In this document: in pieces, positions 17,056 to 25,338 of the stretch | Position numbering within the stretch: position 1 is the stretch's first letter | Layout of the letters: every line of letters begins with the position of its first letter | Assembly: GCF_001429165.1 (NCBI RefSeq) | Contig: NZ_LMIR01000003.1 | Coordinates: 186,001 to 250,000, forward strand | Source of the DNA: Agromyces sp. Root81 | GTDB lineage: Bacteria; Actinomycetota; Actinomycetes; Actinomycetales; Microbacteriaceae | DNA length: 64,000 nt | Direction: 5' to 3' | The notes under the pieces: model-generated | Told to the model about the DNA's origin: nothing | Databases searched by the model: none | What the model saw: the letters and a program-made list of their open reading frames with translations, nothing else | Program-made: the position numbers and the translations under genes

Positions 17056-18153
17056 TCACTCCTGTGTGCTGAGGATCGAGGCGAGCGCATCGAGCACGCG
17101 CTGCCAGTGGAAGTCGGTGGGCGCCGGCTCGGCCGCGAGCAGGCGGTTGCTCGCGAAGGCCACGGCGATGCCGCGCCCGGGCACGAAGCCCACGGCGCAG
17201 CCGGTGAATCCGGGGTGCCAGAGCAGCGGCATCCGCTCGCCCTGCACGATGAGTTCTCGGCGTCGCCAGCCGAGCGCCTGCTCGGGGTCGGGCCCGGCGG
17301 CGACGACGTCGGCCGTGACCTCGGGGTCCCAGAGCTCGGGCCGTTCGTCGGCACGGCTGAGCGCTGCCGCGATGTCGAGCACGTCGTCGATGGAGCCGAA
17401 GAGCCCCGCGTGCCCGGCGACGCCGCCGAACGCGTGGAAGCAGTTGCCGTCGTTGGCCTCGCCGTTCACGGGCCCGGTGCGCCAGGCGAAGCCGTCATCG
17501 GCCCACGAGACGGGGTACGGATGCCCCGTGGCGACCATGCGGCGTTCGGCCTCGTCGCCGTGCGAACTCGTCGCCGCCTCGCCCTGGACGGGCCCGTAGC
17601 CGAGCGAGCGGAGGCCGAGCGGTCGCACGACGAGCTCGCGTACGGCGGCGTCGAGCGGCAGGCCGGCTGCGGCCTCGACGATCCGGCCGAGGTGCATGAA
17701 CCCGAGGTCGGAGTAGTGGCGCTCGCTGCGCGGGGCGTACCGGAGTGGGAGCGCATCGATCGTCGAGGAGGGATCGTGGCCGGGCGCGAGGTAGAGCGGC
17801 TGCCACTCCCAGAGCCCGGCTCGGTGCTGCAGGAGGTCGCGGATGCTCGTCGCGCCGTCACCGCCGAAGCTCGGCAGGAACCTCGTGGCGAGGTCGTCGA
17901 AGCCGAGCTCGCCCATCGAGGCGAGGCGGTGCAGCGCCGTGGTCGTGCCGACGACCTTGCTCACCGAGGCGAGGTCGTGCACCGTGCTGCGGCGCATCGT
18001 CACGGGGGCGGGATGCTCCGGCGCGGCGAGACCGGCGGCGGCGACCTGCCGCTCACCGTCGAGGTCGATGCCGATCACGCAGCCGGCAGGTGCAGCGCTG
18101 CCCGACGCGACGACTGCCTCGGCGGCGTCGAGGAGGGCTGCGTGCACGCTCAT
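17056..18153 (-). CDS. Serine hydrolase of the beta-lactamase/DD-peptidase fold
   Basis: This 365-residue protein carries the catalytic SxxK motif Ser63-Val-Ser-Lys66 and the second motif Tyr147-Ser-Asp149, plus late HAG and WHPGFTGC blocks, as in class C beta-lactamase-like esterases and DD-carboxypeptidases. No signal peptide is visible, so it should be cytoplasmic. Its place inside a MurNAc salvage operon suggests it acts on imported muropeptides, for example as a peptidase or amidase, rather than on antibiotics; that is inference. It ends two bases inside the leader of the ABC ATPase gene. Confidence 0.85.
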   Translation of the reverse strand: MSVHAALLDAAEAVVASGSAAPAGCVIGIDLDGERQVAAAGLAAPEHPAPVTMRRSTVHDLASVSKVVGTTTALHRLASMGELGFDDLATRFLPSFGGDGATSIRDLLQHRAGLWEWQPLYLAPGHDPSSTIDALPLRYAPRSERHYSDLGFMHLGRIVEAAAGLPLDAAVRELVVRPLGLRSLGYGPVQGEAATSSHGDEAERRMVATGHPYPVSWADDGFAWRTGPVNGEANDGNCFHAFGGVAGHAGLFGSIDDVLDIAAALSRADERPELWDPEVTADVVAAGPDPEQALGWRRRELIVQGERMPLLWHPGFTGCAVGFVPGRGIAVAFASNRLLAAEPAPTDFHWQRVLDALASILSTQE

Positions 18154-18190
18154 GCGAACACCTCGTACGTCCTGAGTCCGGCGAGCCGGG

Positions 18191-18694
18191 TCATGCCTGC
18201 CCCCGTCCACCACGGCGGAGGCGCAGCTCCGGCTCGCCGAACTCGGCCTGCGTGCGCGCTCCCCCGTCGGGCTGCCAGCCCCGGCCCCGGTAGAACGCGA
18301 TCGACGGCGCATTCGCCGCGAAGACCCAGAGCGCGACCGACTCCGCGCCGCCCGCGCTCAGCGACTCGTACGCGGTGTCGAGCAGGCGCGTGCCGAGGCC
18401 GAGGCCGCGGGCGTCGGGCGAGACGTAGAGCGAATGCACCGCACCGCCGTCACCCTCCTGCTCTGGCGCGAAGCGGGTGACGCCCTGCACGAGGCCGTCG
18501 TGCTCGGCGACCAGCACCGCGCCATCCGTCGAGGCGAGCACCCGACTCCAGAGCGCCTGCGCACGGTCGTCCGTCATCGCCTCGATCGCTGCGGCCGGCA
18601 GCACGCCGACGTAGCTCTCACGCCAGCAGGCGAGGAAGACGGCGACGATCGCGTCGCGGTCGTCGCTCGTCGCAGGGCGAAGCGTCACGGACAT
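18191..18694 (-). CDS. GNAT-family N-acetyltransferase
   Basis: This 167-residue protein follows the GNAT layout: strand-helix start TLRPATSDDRDAIVAVFLAC, a central VHSLYVSPDARGLGLGTRLLDTAYE (acetyl-CoA P-loop, R/Q-x-x-G-x-G/A type) and a C-terminal SIAFYRGRGW motif. It transfers an acetyl group to an amine. In this operon, between anmK and the serine hydrolase, a role on an amino sugar or on a peptide released from peptidoglycan is possible but unproven. Its start lies three bases from the anmK stop. Confidence 0.85.
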   Translation of the reverse strand: MSVTLRPATSDDRDAIVAVFLACWRESYVGVLPAAAIEAMTDDRAQALWSRVLASTDGAVLVAEHDGLVQGVTRFAPEQEGDGGAVHSLYVSPDARGLGLGTRLLDTAYESLSAGGAESVALWVFAANAPSIAFYRGRGWQPDGGARTQAEFGEPELRLRRGGRGQA

Positions 18695-18697
18695 GGT

Positions 18698-19864
18698 TCA
18701 GCGACCCGCCTCGAGCACGAGCGAGCGCAGGCGGTCGACCGGCTGCGGCAGCACGAGCGGGCCGTCGCCGGGCGTGATGGTGCCGAGGATGCGCGGAGCG
18801 CGAGCCCCGGTGCCGCCGGGAACGGTCGCCGGGATGCCGTGCAGGGTGCACCAGCCGATGAGCGCGAAGGCGATGGCCTCCTTGCTGTCGGCCGGAGCGC
18901 CGAGTTCGTCGGCGAGCACGACGTCGACCTCGGGCAGTGCCGCGCGGAGCCCGTCGAGGATCAGCGGATTGCGGCATCCGCCGCCCGAGACCGCGAGGAA
19001 GCCGATGCCGGCCGCCTGCACGTCGCGGGCGACCGTCTGCACCGTGAGTTCGGTGAGCGTACGCACCAGGTCGGCGACCTCGAGCGAGCGGCCGAGGCGG
19101 GCCTCTGCGTCGCGCACGTAGGCGAGGTGGAAGTGCTCCTTGCCCGTGCTCTTCGGCGCCGTCAGCGCGTAGTACGGGTCGGCGAGGAGCAGCGCGAGGA
19201 GCTCCTCGTCGACGGTACCGCCCGACGCGATGCGGGCGTCGTCGTCGTAGCCGAGGTCGTTCAGCGCCTCGTCGACCACGACGGCATCGACGAGCGCGTT
19301 CGACGGACCGATGTCGTAGGCCACGAGCGAGCCCTCGCCGACGACCGTCATGTTCGAGATGCCGCCGAGGTTCAGCGCGGCCGAGACGCCCGAGCGATCC
19401 CGGAGCAGCAGCTCGTCGAGGAAGGAGACGAGCGGGGCGCCGTGGCCGCCGGCGACGATGTCGCGGATGCGCACGTCCGAGACCACCGGCACGCCGAGGA
19501 GCTCGGCGATCCACGCGGGCTGGCCGATCTGGAGCGTGCCGAGCGCGTGCGCGCCGTCGACCCAGTGGTACACCGTCTGGCCGTGCGAGGTGACCGCGTC
19601 GACCCCGCCGACCGCGTCGCGGGCGGCGAGAGCGGCGTCGGCGAACGCCTGGCCGATGAGCGTGTCGAGCTCGCAGATCTCGGCGAGCGTCGTCGGCGCG
19701 GGAGGCAGGGCGGCGATCAGCCGCTCGCGCAGGGCCGGCGTATAGGAGGTGGTGGCGTCATGGAGCACGCGCCCCGAGAGCACGCCGTCGCGTTCGGCGA
19801 ACTCGACCACGGCGACGTCGATGCCGTCGTGCGAGGTGCCGGAGATCATGCCGAGGACACGCAT
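18698..19864 (-). CDS. anmK: Anhydro-N-acetylmuramic acid kinase
   Basis: This 388-residue kinase has the signature GTSHDGID at residues 9-16, GGISNM in the middle, and the SGGGCRNPLIL and DSKEAIAFALIGW motifs near the end, all typical of AnmK. The enzyme opens 1,6-anhydroMurNAc and phosphorylates it with ATP to give MurNAc-6-phosphate, the substrate of the neighbouring MurQ. ATG 19864 has AAGG six bases upstream. The tandem ATG at 19867 overlaps the murQ stop, so the two genes are translationally coupled. Activity is cytoplasmic. Confidence 0.95.
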   Translation of the reverse strand: MRVLGMISGTSHDGIDVAVVEFAERDGVLSGRVLHDATTSYTPALRERLIAALPPAPTTLAEICELDTLIGQAFADAALAARDAVGGVDAVTSHGQTVYHWVDGAHALGTLQIGQPAWIAELLGVPVVSDVRIRDIVAGGHGAPLVSFLDELLLRDRSGVSAALNLGGISNMTVVGEGSLVAYDIGPSNALVDAVVVDEALNDLGYDDDARIASGGTVDEELLALLLADPYYALTAPKSTGKEHFHLAYVRDAEARLGRSLEVADLVRTLTELTVQTVARDVQAAGIGFLAVSGGGCRNPLILDGLRAALPEVDVVLADELGAPADSKEAIAFALIGWCTLHGIPATVPGGTGARAPRILGTITPGDGPLVLPQPVDRLRSLVLEAGR

Positions 19865-20775
19865 CATGCCCCTTCCATCGCGGGACGGAGCCTGCCGCCG
19901 GCGACGGCCAGCCGGGCCGCCGCCTCGGCCTGCGAGAGGCCGCGGGCGAGCACGAGCACCGCGGTCTTCACGTCGTAGTCGTTGCCCTCGAGCGTCGACT
20001 CCGCCTGCTGGCGCGGCACCCCGGCGATCTCGGCCACCATGCGCACGGCGCGGTCGCGGAGCTTGTGGTTCGTGGGTTTCAGGTCGACCATGAAGCTGCC
20101 GTAGGTCTTGCCCTGCTGCACCATCACGATCGTCGAGAACATGTTGAGCACGAGCTTCTGCGCCGTGCCGGCCTTCAGCCGAGTCGAGCCGGTCAGCACC
20201 TCGGGCCCGACGGCCACCTCGATCGGGAACTCGGCGGCCGCGCTCAGCGCCGTGTCGACGTTGCACGAGAGGCCGACCGTGAGGGCGCCGAGCGCGCGGG
20301 CGCGCTCGATGGCCGCGATCACGTACGGGGTGCGGCCGCTCGAGGCGATGCCGACGACCGTGTCGAGCGGGCCGATCTCCGCCGCGTCGATCGCCGAGGA
20401 GCCGGCTTCGGCGTCGTCTTCAGCGCCCTCGGTGGGGGTGACGATGGCGGATGCGCCACCGGCCATGATCGCGAAGACCAGCTCGGGCGGCGTGCTGAAC
20501 GTCGGCGGGCACTCCGACGCGTCGACCACGGCGATGCGGCCCGGCGTGCCGGCGCCGACGTAGACGAGGCGCCCGCCACGCGACATCCGCTCGCTCGCGG
20601 CCTCGATCGCCGGAACGATCTGCGGCAGCGCGCGATGGACGGCGACGGGCACCGTGGCGTCGGCCTCGTTCATGGCCGCGGCGATCTCCGCGACGCTCAT
20701 CCGGTCGAGCTCCGCGTAGCGCGGGTTGCTCGCCTCGGTGGCGAGGTTCGCCAGGTCGTCGTCGAGCGTGCTCAT
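19864..20775 (-). CDS. murQ: N-acetylmuramic acid-6-phosphate etherase
   Basis: This 303-residue SIS-domain protein is of the usual MurQ size. It shows GRLVYVGAGTPGRIAVVDASECPPTF with the catalytic-type Glu at about 88, a second acidic site in TPTEGAEDD, the GIASSGRTPYV sugar-phosphate loop and KAGTAQKLVLNM. MurQ removes D-lactate from MurNAc-6-phosphate, leaving GlcNAc-6-phosphate. GAGGAAAG precedes the start, and the gene overlaps the upstream permease gene by four bases and anmK downstream. The D-lactate released explains the D-lactate dehydrogenase gene in the divergent operon. Confidence 0.96.
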   Translation of the reverse strand: MSTLDDDLANLATEASNPRYAELDRMSVAEIAAAMNEADATVPVAVHRALPQIVPAIEAASERMSRGGRLVYVGAGTPGRIAVVDASECPPTFSTPPELVFAIMAGGASAIVTPTEGAEDDAEAGSSAIDAAEIGPLDTVVGIASSGRTPYVIAAIERARALGALTVGLSCNVDTALSAAAEFPIEVAVGPEVLTGSTRLKAGTAQKLVLNMFSTIVMVQQGKTYGSFMVDLKPTNHKLRDRAVRMVAEIAGVPRQQAESTLEGNDYDVKTAVLVLARGLSQAEAAARLAVAGGRLRPAMEGA

Positions 20776-21659
20776 TTCTTTCCTCTGTTTCTGGGGTCGA
20801 GTGCGTCGCGCAGACCGTCTCCGAGGAGGTTCAGTCCGACGACGAGGAGGACGACGACCGCGCCGGGGGCGATCATGGTCCACGGCGCGATGCCGATCAG
20901 GGTGCGCGCCTCGAAGATCATGGAGCCGAGCGACGGGGCCGGCGGCGGGGTGCCGAGGCCGAGGAAGCTCAGGGATGCCTCGGTCAGCACCGCCCAGGAG
21001 AGCGACAGCGTGACCTGGACGATGATGATCGAGGTGATGTTCGGCAGCACGTGGCGGAACATCACCATCGAGCGGCTCTGCCCCGTGCTCGTCGCGGCCT
21101 TCACGTATTCGATCTCGCGGAGCGAGAGCACCGGCCCGCGGGTCACGCGGATGAAGATCGGCACGTACACGATCGCGATGGCCACGGCGATCGTGAACCA
21201 GTTGCGGTCGAAGACCGAGGCGAGCGACAGCGCGAGGAGCAGCGGCGGGAAGGCGAACAGCACGTTCGTCACGCCCGAGATCACGCCGTCCGACACACCA
21301 CGGTAGAACCCGGCGACGAGGCCGCAGAACGTGCCGACGAGGGTGGCGAACGCCACGGCGACGAGCGAGATGAGTGCCGAGTTGGCGACGCCCGCTGCGA
21401 CGCGCGAGAAGACGTCGCGGCCGAACTGGTCGGTGCCGAACCAGTGCTCGGCCGACGGCGGCTGCAGTCGGGCCGGCGGGTCCTGCGCGATCGGGTCGTA
21501 GGGCAGCAGGCCGAACGCCGAGAGCAGGCTGAGCACGCCCAGCACGATGACGATGATGAGGCCGACGAGGCCGCTCCGGCTGCGGAGGAGGAGGCGGACG
21601 CGCTCCATGGTCCGTCCGCCGCCGGGAGCGAGGGTCGCGGTCTGAGTGATGTCGGTCAT
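20772..21659 (-). CDS. ABC permease, DppC/OppC type
   Basis: This 295-residue membrane protein has an N-terminal helix (SGLVGLIIVIVLGVLSLLSA), the OppC_N pattern HWFGTDQFGRDVFSRV and the EAA coupling motif (EYVKAATSTGQSRSMVMFRHVLPN). It is the second permease of a peptide-type importer, overlapping dppB-like upstream and murQ downstream by four bases each. Tight coupling to murQ and anmK suggests the imported substrate is a muropeptide or MurNAc-containing sugar. Confidence 0.92.
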   Translation of the reverse strand: MTDITQTATLAPGGGRTMERVRLLLRSRSGLVGLIIVIVLGVLSLLSAFGLLPYDPIAQDPPARLQPPSAEHWFGTDQFGRDVFSRVAAGVANSALISLVAVAFATLVGTFCGLVAGFYRGVSDGVISGVTNVLFAFPPLLLALSLASVFDRNWFTIAVAIAIVYVPIFIRVTRGPVLSLREIEYVKAATSTGQSRSMVMFRHVLPNITSIIIVQVTLSLSWAVLTEASLSFLGLGTPPPAPSLGSMIFEARTLIGIAPWTMIAPGAVVVLLVVGLNLLGDGLRDALDPRNRGKK

Positions 21660-22627
21660 GCGGCACGCACCCTCGGGTCGATCATGCGGTAGAGCACATC
21701 GGTCAGCAGGTTCACGATCACGAACGAGAGCGCGATGATCAGCACGGTGCTCTGCACGAGCGCGTACTCCTTCTGCTGGATGCCGAGCAGCACCTGTCGG
21801 CCGATGCCCGGCAGCGAGAAGATCTGCTCGACCACGACGGCACCGCCGAGCAGGTAGCCGAACTGCAGGCCCGTCATCGTGACGATCGGCACGAGTGCGT
21901 TGCCGAGCACGTGCTTGGCCTGGAGCCGGCGGGGCGGAACGCCCTTGGCCTTCGCCGTGCGGATGAAGTCGTTCGAGCGGATCTCGAGCACGGCGGTGCG
22001 CGTCGTGCGCATGATGGGGGCCGCGATGCCGAAGCCGAGCACGAGCGAGGGCAGCAGCATCTGCTGCAGGTTCAGCCACGGGTTGTCGAGGAAGTACGCG
22101 TAACCCTCGCCGTTGGGGTTGAACCCGAAGCTCGAGGCGAGCACCGCGAGAAGCGTCGTCGCGAGGAGGAACGCGGGGATCGAGAGACCGGCGAGGCCGA
22201 CGACCTGCCCGAAGGCGTCACGGGGAGAGTCGGGCCTCGACGCCGAGAGCATGCCGAGCGGCACGCCGATGGCGAGTGCGAGCACGATCGAGAAGAGCGC
22301 CAGCTCGATGGTGACGGGCAGCGACTGCGCCGTCAGCTCGAGCACGCTCTGCTGCGCGCGGGCCGAGAAGCCGAGGTTGCCGGTGAAGATGTTGCCGAGC
22401 CAGCTGAAGAACTGCACGATGAGCGGCTGGTCGAGTCCGTAGTACGCCTCGAGCTGCTGTTGCTGAGCGGGCGTGAGGGCGGCGGCCTCGGTGCCGAGGC
22501 CGGCCGTGATCTGGTTGCCGGGGATCGCCCGCAACATGATGAAGACGAACACCGCCACGCCGAGCAGCGTCGCCACTGCGGCGAGGATGCGCCGGAGCAC
22601 CGGGTTCCTGAAGAGTCGTCGAAGCAT
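21656..22627 (-). CDS. ABC permease, DppB/OppB type
   Basis: This 323-residue membrane protein has the family start (RRLFRNPVLRRILAAVATLL), the FIMLRAIPG motif at the end of helix 1 and the EAA-type loop NDFIRTAKAKGVPPRRL with conserved GG near AVVVEQIFSLPGIG. It forms the channel with the DppC-like protein. A ribosome binding site (GGAAG) precedes ATG 22627. A strong hairpin separates it from the binding-protein gene upstream, so it may be expressed at a lower level than the binding protein. Confidence 0.92.
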   Translation of the reverse strand: MLRRLFRNPVLRRILAAVATLLGVAVFVFIMLRAIPGNQITAGLGTEAAALTPAQQQQLEAYYGLDQPLIVQFFSWLGNIFTGNLGFSARAQQSVLELTAQSLPVTIELALFSIVLALAIGVPLGMLSASRPDSPRDAFGQVVGLAGLSIPAFLLATTLLAVLASSFGFNPNGEGYAYFLDNPWLNLQQMLLPSLVLGFGIAAPIMRTTRTAVLEIRSNDFIRTAKAKGVPPRRLQAKHVLGNALVPIVTMTGLQFGYLLGGAVVVEQIFSLPGIGRQVLLGIQQKEYALVQSTVLIIALSFVIVNLLTDVLYRMIDPRVRAA

Positions 22628-22645
22628 GGTCTTCCGTGGGTTGTG

Positions 22646-22687
22646 CCGAACGGCGCGGCGCATGTGTGGGGGCGCCGCGCCGTTCGG
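22646..22687 (-). terminator. Intercistronic 15-bp stem-loop (attenuator or 3'-stabiliser)
   Basis: CCGAACGGCGCGGCG at 22646-22660 and its exact reverse complement at 22673-22687 flank a 12-base loop. It lies in the 64-base gap between the binding-protein stop and the dppB-like start, both on the minus strand. Such hairpins commonly stabilise binding-protein mRNA and let only part of transcription continue into the permease genes. No T tract follows, so a stabilising role is as likely as termination. Confidence 0.75.
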
Positions 22688-22691
22688 GGTC

Positions 22692-24242
22692 TTAGTTGAC
22701 CGTCGTGGTGCGGAGGTACTGCAGCGAACCGTTGGCCATGGGCGTGAAGCCCTGCACCTCGGACGCGGCAGCGGTGTAGGAGTAGCTCGTGAAGAACCAG
22801 ATCCACGCGGCGTTGTCTTCGAGGTTCTCCGAGATCTGCGCGTAGATGTCCTTGCGCTCATCGGGGTCGGAGCTCTGCTTGCCCTCGGCGAACAGCGCGT
22901 CGAGCTCGGGCGAGCTGTAGCCGGCGACCTGGTTCAGGTTGCCGGTGCTCGTGAAGTAGCGGCCGTACATGCCGTCGGGGTCGGGGCGTCCGCCGTTCAG
23001 GGCGACGGCCGCGTCGAAGTCGGCGGCGATCCAACGGTCGACGAAGGCACCCGACTCGAGCACCTCGAGTTCGAGGGTGATGTTCGCCTCGGCCAGCTGG
23101 GCCTTGAGGTTCTGCGCCTCGTTGACGCTCGTCGCGTACTCGCCCTGCGAGACGATCGTCTTGATCGTGACGCCGTCGGACTTGCCGGCCTTGTCGAGGT
23201 ACTTCGCGGCCTTGTCGAGGTCGCGCTCGGGGCAGGGGCGGGCGTCGGCGTCGGAGCGGTATGCCGGCGACGTGATCGGGCCGGTCACCTCGCCCTCGCC
23301 GAGTGCGGCGGTGTCGAGCACCTCCTGACGGTCGACGGCGCACTGGATCGCGAGACGCACGTTCACATCGGCGAGGTCGCCGCGGCGGGCGTTCAGCTGC
23401 AATGCGTGGTAGCTCAGCTGCGGGGTCTTCTCGACGGTGACCGTGCCGCTCTCGGCGGTCTGTGCGACGAGCGGGTCGTCGAACACCGCGAGCTGCACGT
23501 TGCCCGACTGCATGGCCGAGACGATCGAGGACTCGTCGGGGATGACGCGGAACTCGACGGTGTCGAGCTTCGCGGTGTCGCCCCAGTACGCGTCGTTCTT
23601 GGCGAGCGTCAGCGATTGGCTGGCCTTGCGGTCCTCGAGCACGAACGGCCCGGTGCCGTTCGGCGTGGTGTTGAGCTCGGCCTCGGTGTCATCGGACGAG
23701 AGCATCGCCATGTTGATGACGGCGAGGTTCGCCGGCAGGGCGGCGTCGGGCGCGCTGAGCGTCAGCACGACGGTCTGCTCGTCGGGCGCCTCGATGCCCG
23801 CGACCGATGCGAGCGAGGTGCGCGAGACGGCTGCGGTGTCCTCGGCCTGGATGGCCTCGAGCGAGAACTTCACGTCTTCGGAGCCGAAGGTCGAGCCGTC
23901 CGCGAAGGTGACGCCCTCGCGCAGCTTGAAGGTCACGGTGAGGCCGTCCTCCGACGCCTCCCACGACTCGGCGAGCCCGGGCACGACGTTGAGGTCGGCG
24001 TCGAACTCGGTCAGCGTGCCGTACAGGTTCTGCAGCACGTTGACGGCCTGGAACTGCGTGGCCTTCCAGGGGAACAGCGTGTCGGGATCGCTCGTGACGC
24101 CGACGACGAGCGCGCCGCCTGCGGCCGCTTCGTCGGTGGCCGCGGGCTTCGCCGAGCTGCAGCCGGTGATCGTCAGTGCGACGGCCGCTGCCAGGCCGAC
24201 CGCTGCGAGGGCGCCGCGTGCACCGCGGTTGCCTCCGTTCAT
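22692..24242 (-). CDS. Peptide/muropeptide ABC transporter substrate-binding lipoprotein
   Basis: This 516-residue protein begins with a lipoprotein signal peptide ending LTITGCSS (lipid-bearing Cys28). The body is of the SBP_bac_5 family: EAAAGGALVVGVTSDPDTLF, LAESWEASEDGLTVTFKLREG and an NGTGPFVLE block. It binds solute outside the membrane and hands it to the permeases downstream. Context (murQ, anmK) suggests cell-wall peptides or disaccharide peptides. It is the first gene of the minus-strand operon and is divergent from the RpiR-type regulator. Confidence 0.92.
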   Translation of the reverse strand: MNGGNRGARGALAAVGLAAAVALTITGCSSAKPAATDEAAAGGALVVGVTSDPDTLFPWKATQFQAVNVLQNLYGTLTEFDADLNVVPGLAESWEASEDGLTVTFKLREGVTFADGSTFGSEDVKFSLEAIQAEDTAAVSRTSLASVAGIEAPDEQTVVLTLSAPDAALPANLAVINMAMLSSDDTEAELNTTPNGTGPFVLEDRKASQSLTLAKNDAYWGDTAKLDTVEFRVIPDESSIVSAMQSGNVQLAVFDDPLVAQTAESGTVTVEKTPQLSYHALQLNARRGDLADVNVRLAIQCAVDRQEVLDTAALGEGEVTGPITSPAYRSDADARPCPERDLDKAAKYLDKAGKSDGVTIKTIVSQGEYATSVNEAQNLKAQLAEANITLELEVLESGAFVDRWIAADFDAAVALNGGRPDPDGMYGRYFTSTGNLNQVAGYSSPELDALFAEGKQSSDPDERKDIYAQISENLEDNAAWIWFFTSYSYTAAASEVQGFTPMANGSLQYLRTTTVN

Positions 24243-24432
24243 GGGGGAACTCCTCAGGGCTAGGTGCTGCCTCGTCCGGGTGGTACTGCGCTGTGTGCGC
24301 CGGGTCGAAGAGCATCGATGATCTCAGTGGGTCACAAAAGTACATCACATCGGCTAGGCATGTAACAAAATTTCTTCTAGGGTGGTGTCACCGCCCCGAC
24401 GGGGCATCGAGTGTTGTCGACGAGGAGAGCTG
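24243..24432. promoter_or_regulatory. Divergent control region of the cell-wall salvage locus
   Basis: These 190 bases separate the binding-protein and RpiR-regulator genes. An AT-rich island from about 24331 to 24380 stands out from the GC-rich surroundings. It contains ACAAAAGTACATCACAT and TGTAACAAAATTTCTTCTAG with a central AAATTT dyad and weaker outer symmetry. It is the best candidate for both promoters and an RpiR-type operator, but the exact site cannot be fixed by eye. Confidence 0.5.
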
Positions 24433-25338
24433 ATGCCCACTCACGAGCCCAGGGTCGACGAGCCCGGCCAGCGCCCCGTGCTCGTGCGCATCCGCGCGAT
24501 CCTGCCCGAACTGCGTCCGAGCGAGCAGCGCATCGCCTCGCTGTTCGTCTCCGAGCCCGCGTTGATCGCCGAGCTCTCGATCGCCGAGCTCGCCGCCCGC
24601 TGCGACACCTCGACCACCTCGGTCGTTCGCTTCTGCAAGCGCATGGGCTACGAGCACTTCAAAGACCTCCGCATGGACGTGCTGCGCGACGTCGCCCGTG
24701 AGACGTTCGAGACCGCCGGGCTGCCCGAGATCTCGGGCGACATCGACCGCGACGACACCCTCGACGACATCGTGGCGAAGGTCTCGATGGCCGAGACGCT
24801 CTCGATCGCCGACACCGCGAAGGTGCTCGACATCGACGCGCTGCAGTCTGCCGTCGACGCGGTCGGGGCGACCCCGCGTGTCGACATCTTCGGCGTCGGC
24901 GCGAGCTCGTTCGTCGGCCTCGACCTGCAGCAGAAGCTCACCCGCATCGGCCGCACCGCGCTCAACTGGTCCGACCCGCACGCCGCATGGACCTCGGCGG
25001 CGACGCTCCGCCCCGGCACCGTGGCGATCGCCGTCTCGCACAGCGGCGGCACCGTCGACACGATCGAGTTCCTCGCGATCGCACGCGCTTCGGGCGCCAC
25101 GACGATCGCGATCACCAATCACGATCACTCCCCGCTCGCCGAGCAGGCCGACATCGTGCTGACCACCGCCGCCCGCGAGACCGGGTTCCGCTCGGGGGCG
25201 CTCGGCAGCCGGATCGCGCAGCTCATGGTCGTCGACTGCGTCTTCATCGGCGTCGCCCAGGCCAGCTACGACCAGTCGATGGAGGCGATCCGCAACACCT
25301 ACGCCGCGGTGCACCACCTCCGCGCGCTTCACCGGTGA
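24433..25338 (+). CDS. RpiR/MurR-type transcriptional regulator
   Basis: This 301-residue protein has an N-terminal RpiR helix-turn-helix (residues about 15-90: LRPSEQRIASLFVSEP, then LAARCDTSTTSVVRFCKRMG) and a C-terminal SIS domain (DIFGVGASSFVGLDLQQKL; AVSHSGGTVDTIEF) that binds phosphosugars. The E. coli MurR relative senses MurNAc-6-phosphate. Given murQ and anmK opposite, the same effector is a reasonable inference. ATG 24433 has GAGGAGAG upstream. It is the first of three overlapping genes with the MFS transporter and D-lactate dehydrogenase. Confidence 0.9.
   Translation: MPTHEPRVDEPGQRPVLVRIRAILPELRPSEQRIASLFVSEPALIAELSIAELAARCDTSTTSVVRFCKRMGYEHFKDLRMDVLRDVARETFETAGLPEISGDIDRDDTLDDIVAKVSMAETLSIADTAKVLDIDALQSAVDAVGATPRVDIFGVGASSFVGLDLQQKLTRIGRTALNWSDPHAAWTSAATLRPGTVAIAVSHSGGTVDTIEFLAIARASGATTIAITNHDHSPLAEQADIVLTTAARETGFRSGALGSRIAQLMVVDCVFIGVAQASYDQSMEAIRNTYAAVHHLRALHR

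Noticed and set aside
17056..18153. An antibiotic-resistance beta-lactamase
   Set aside because: It has no signal peptide, and the operon context is cell-wall salvage. The fold covers many esterases and peptidases.
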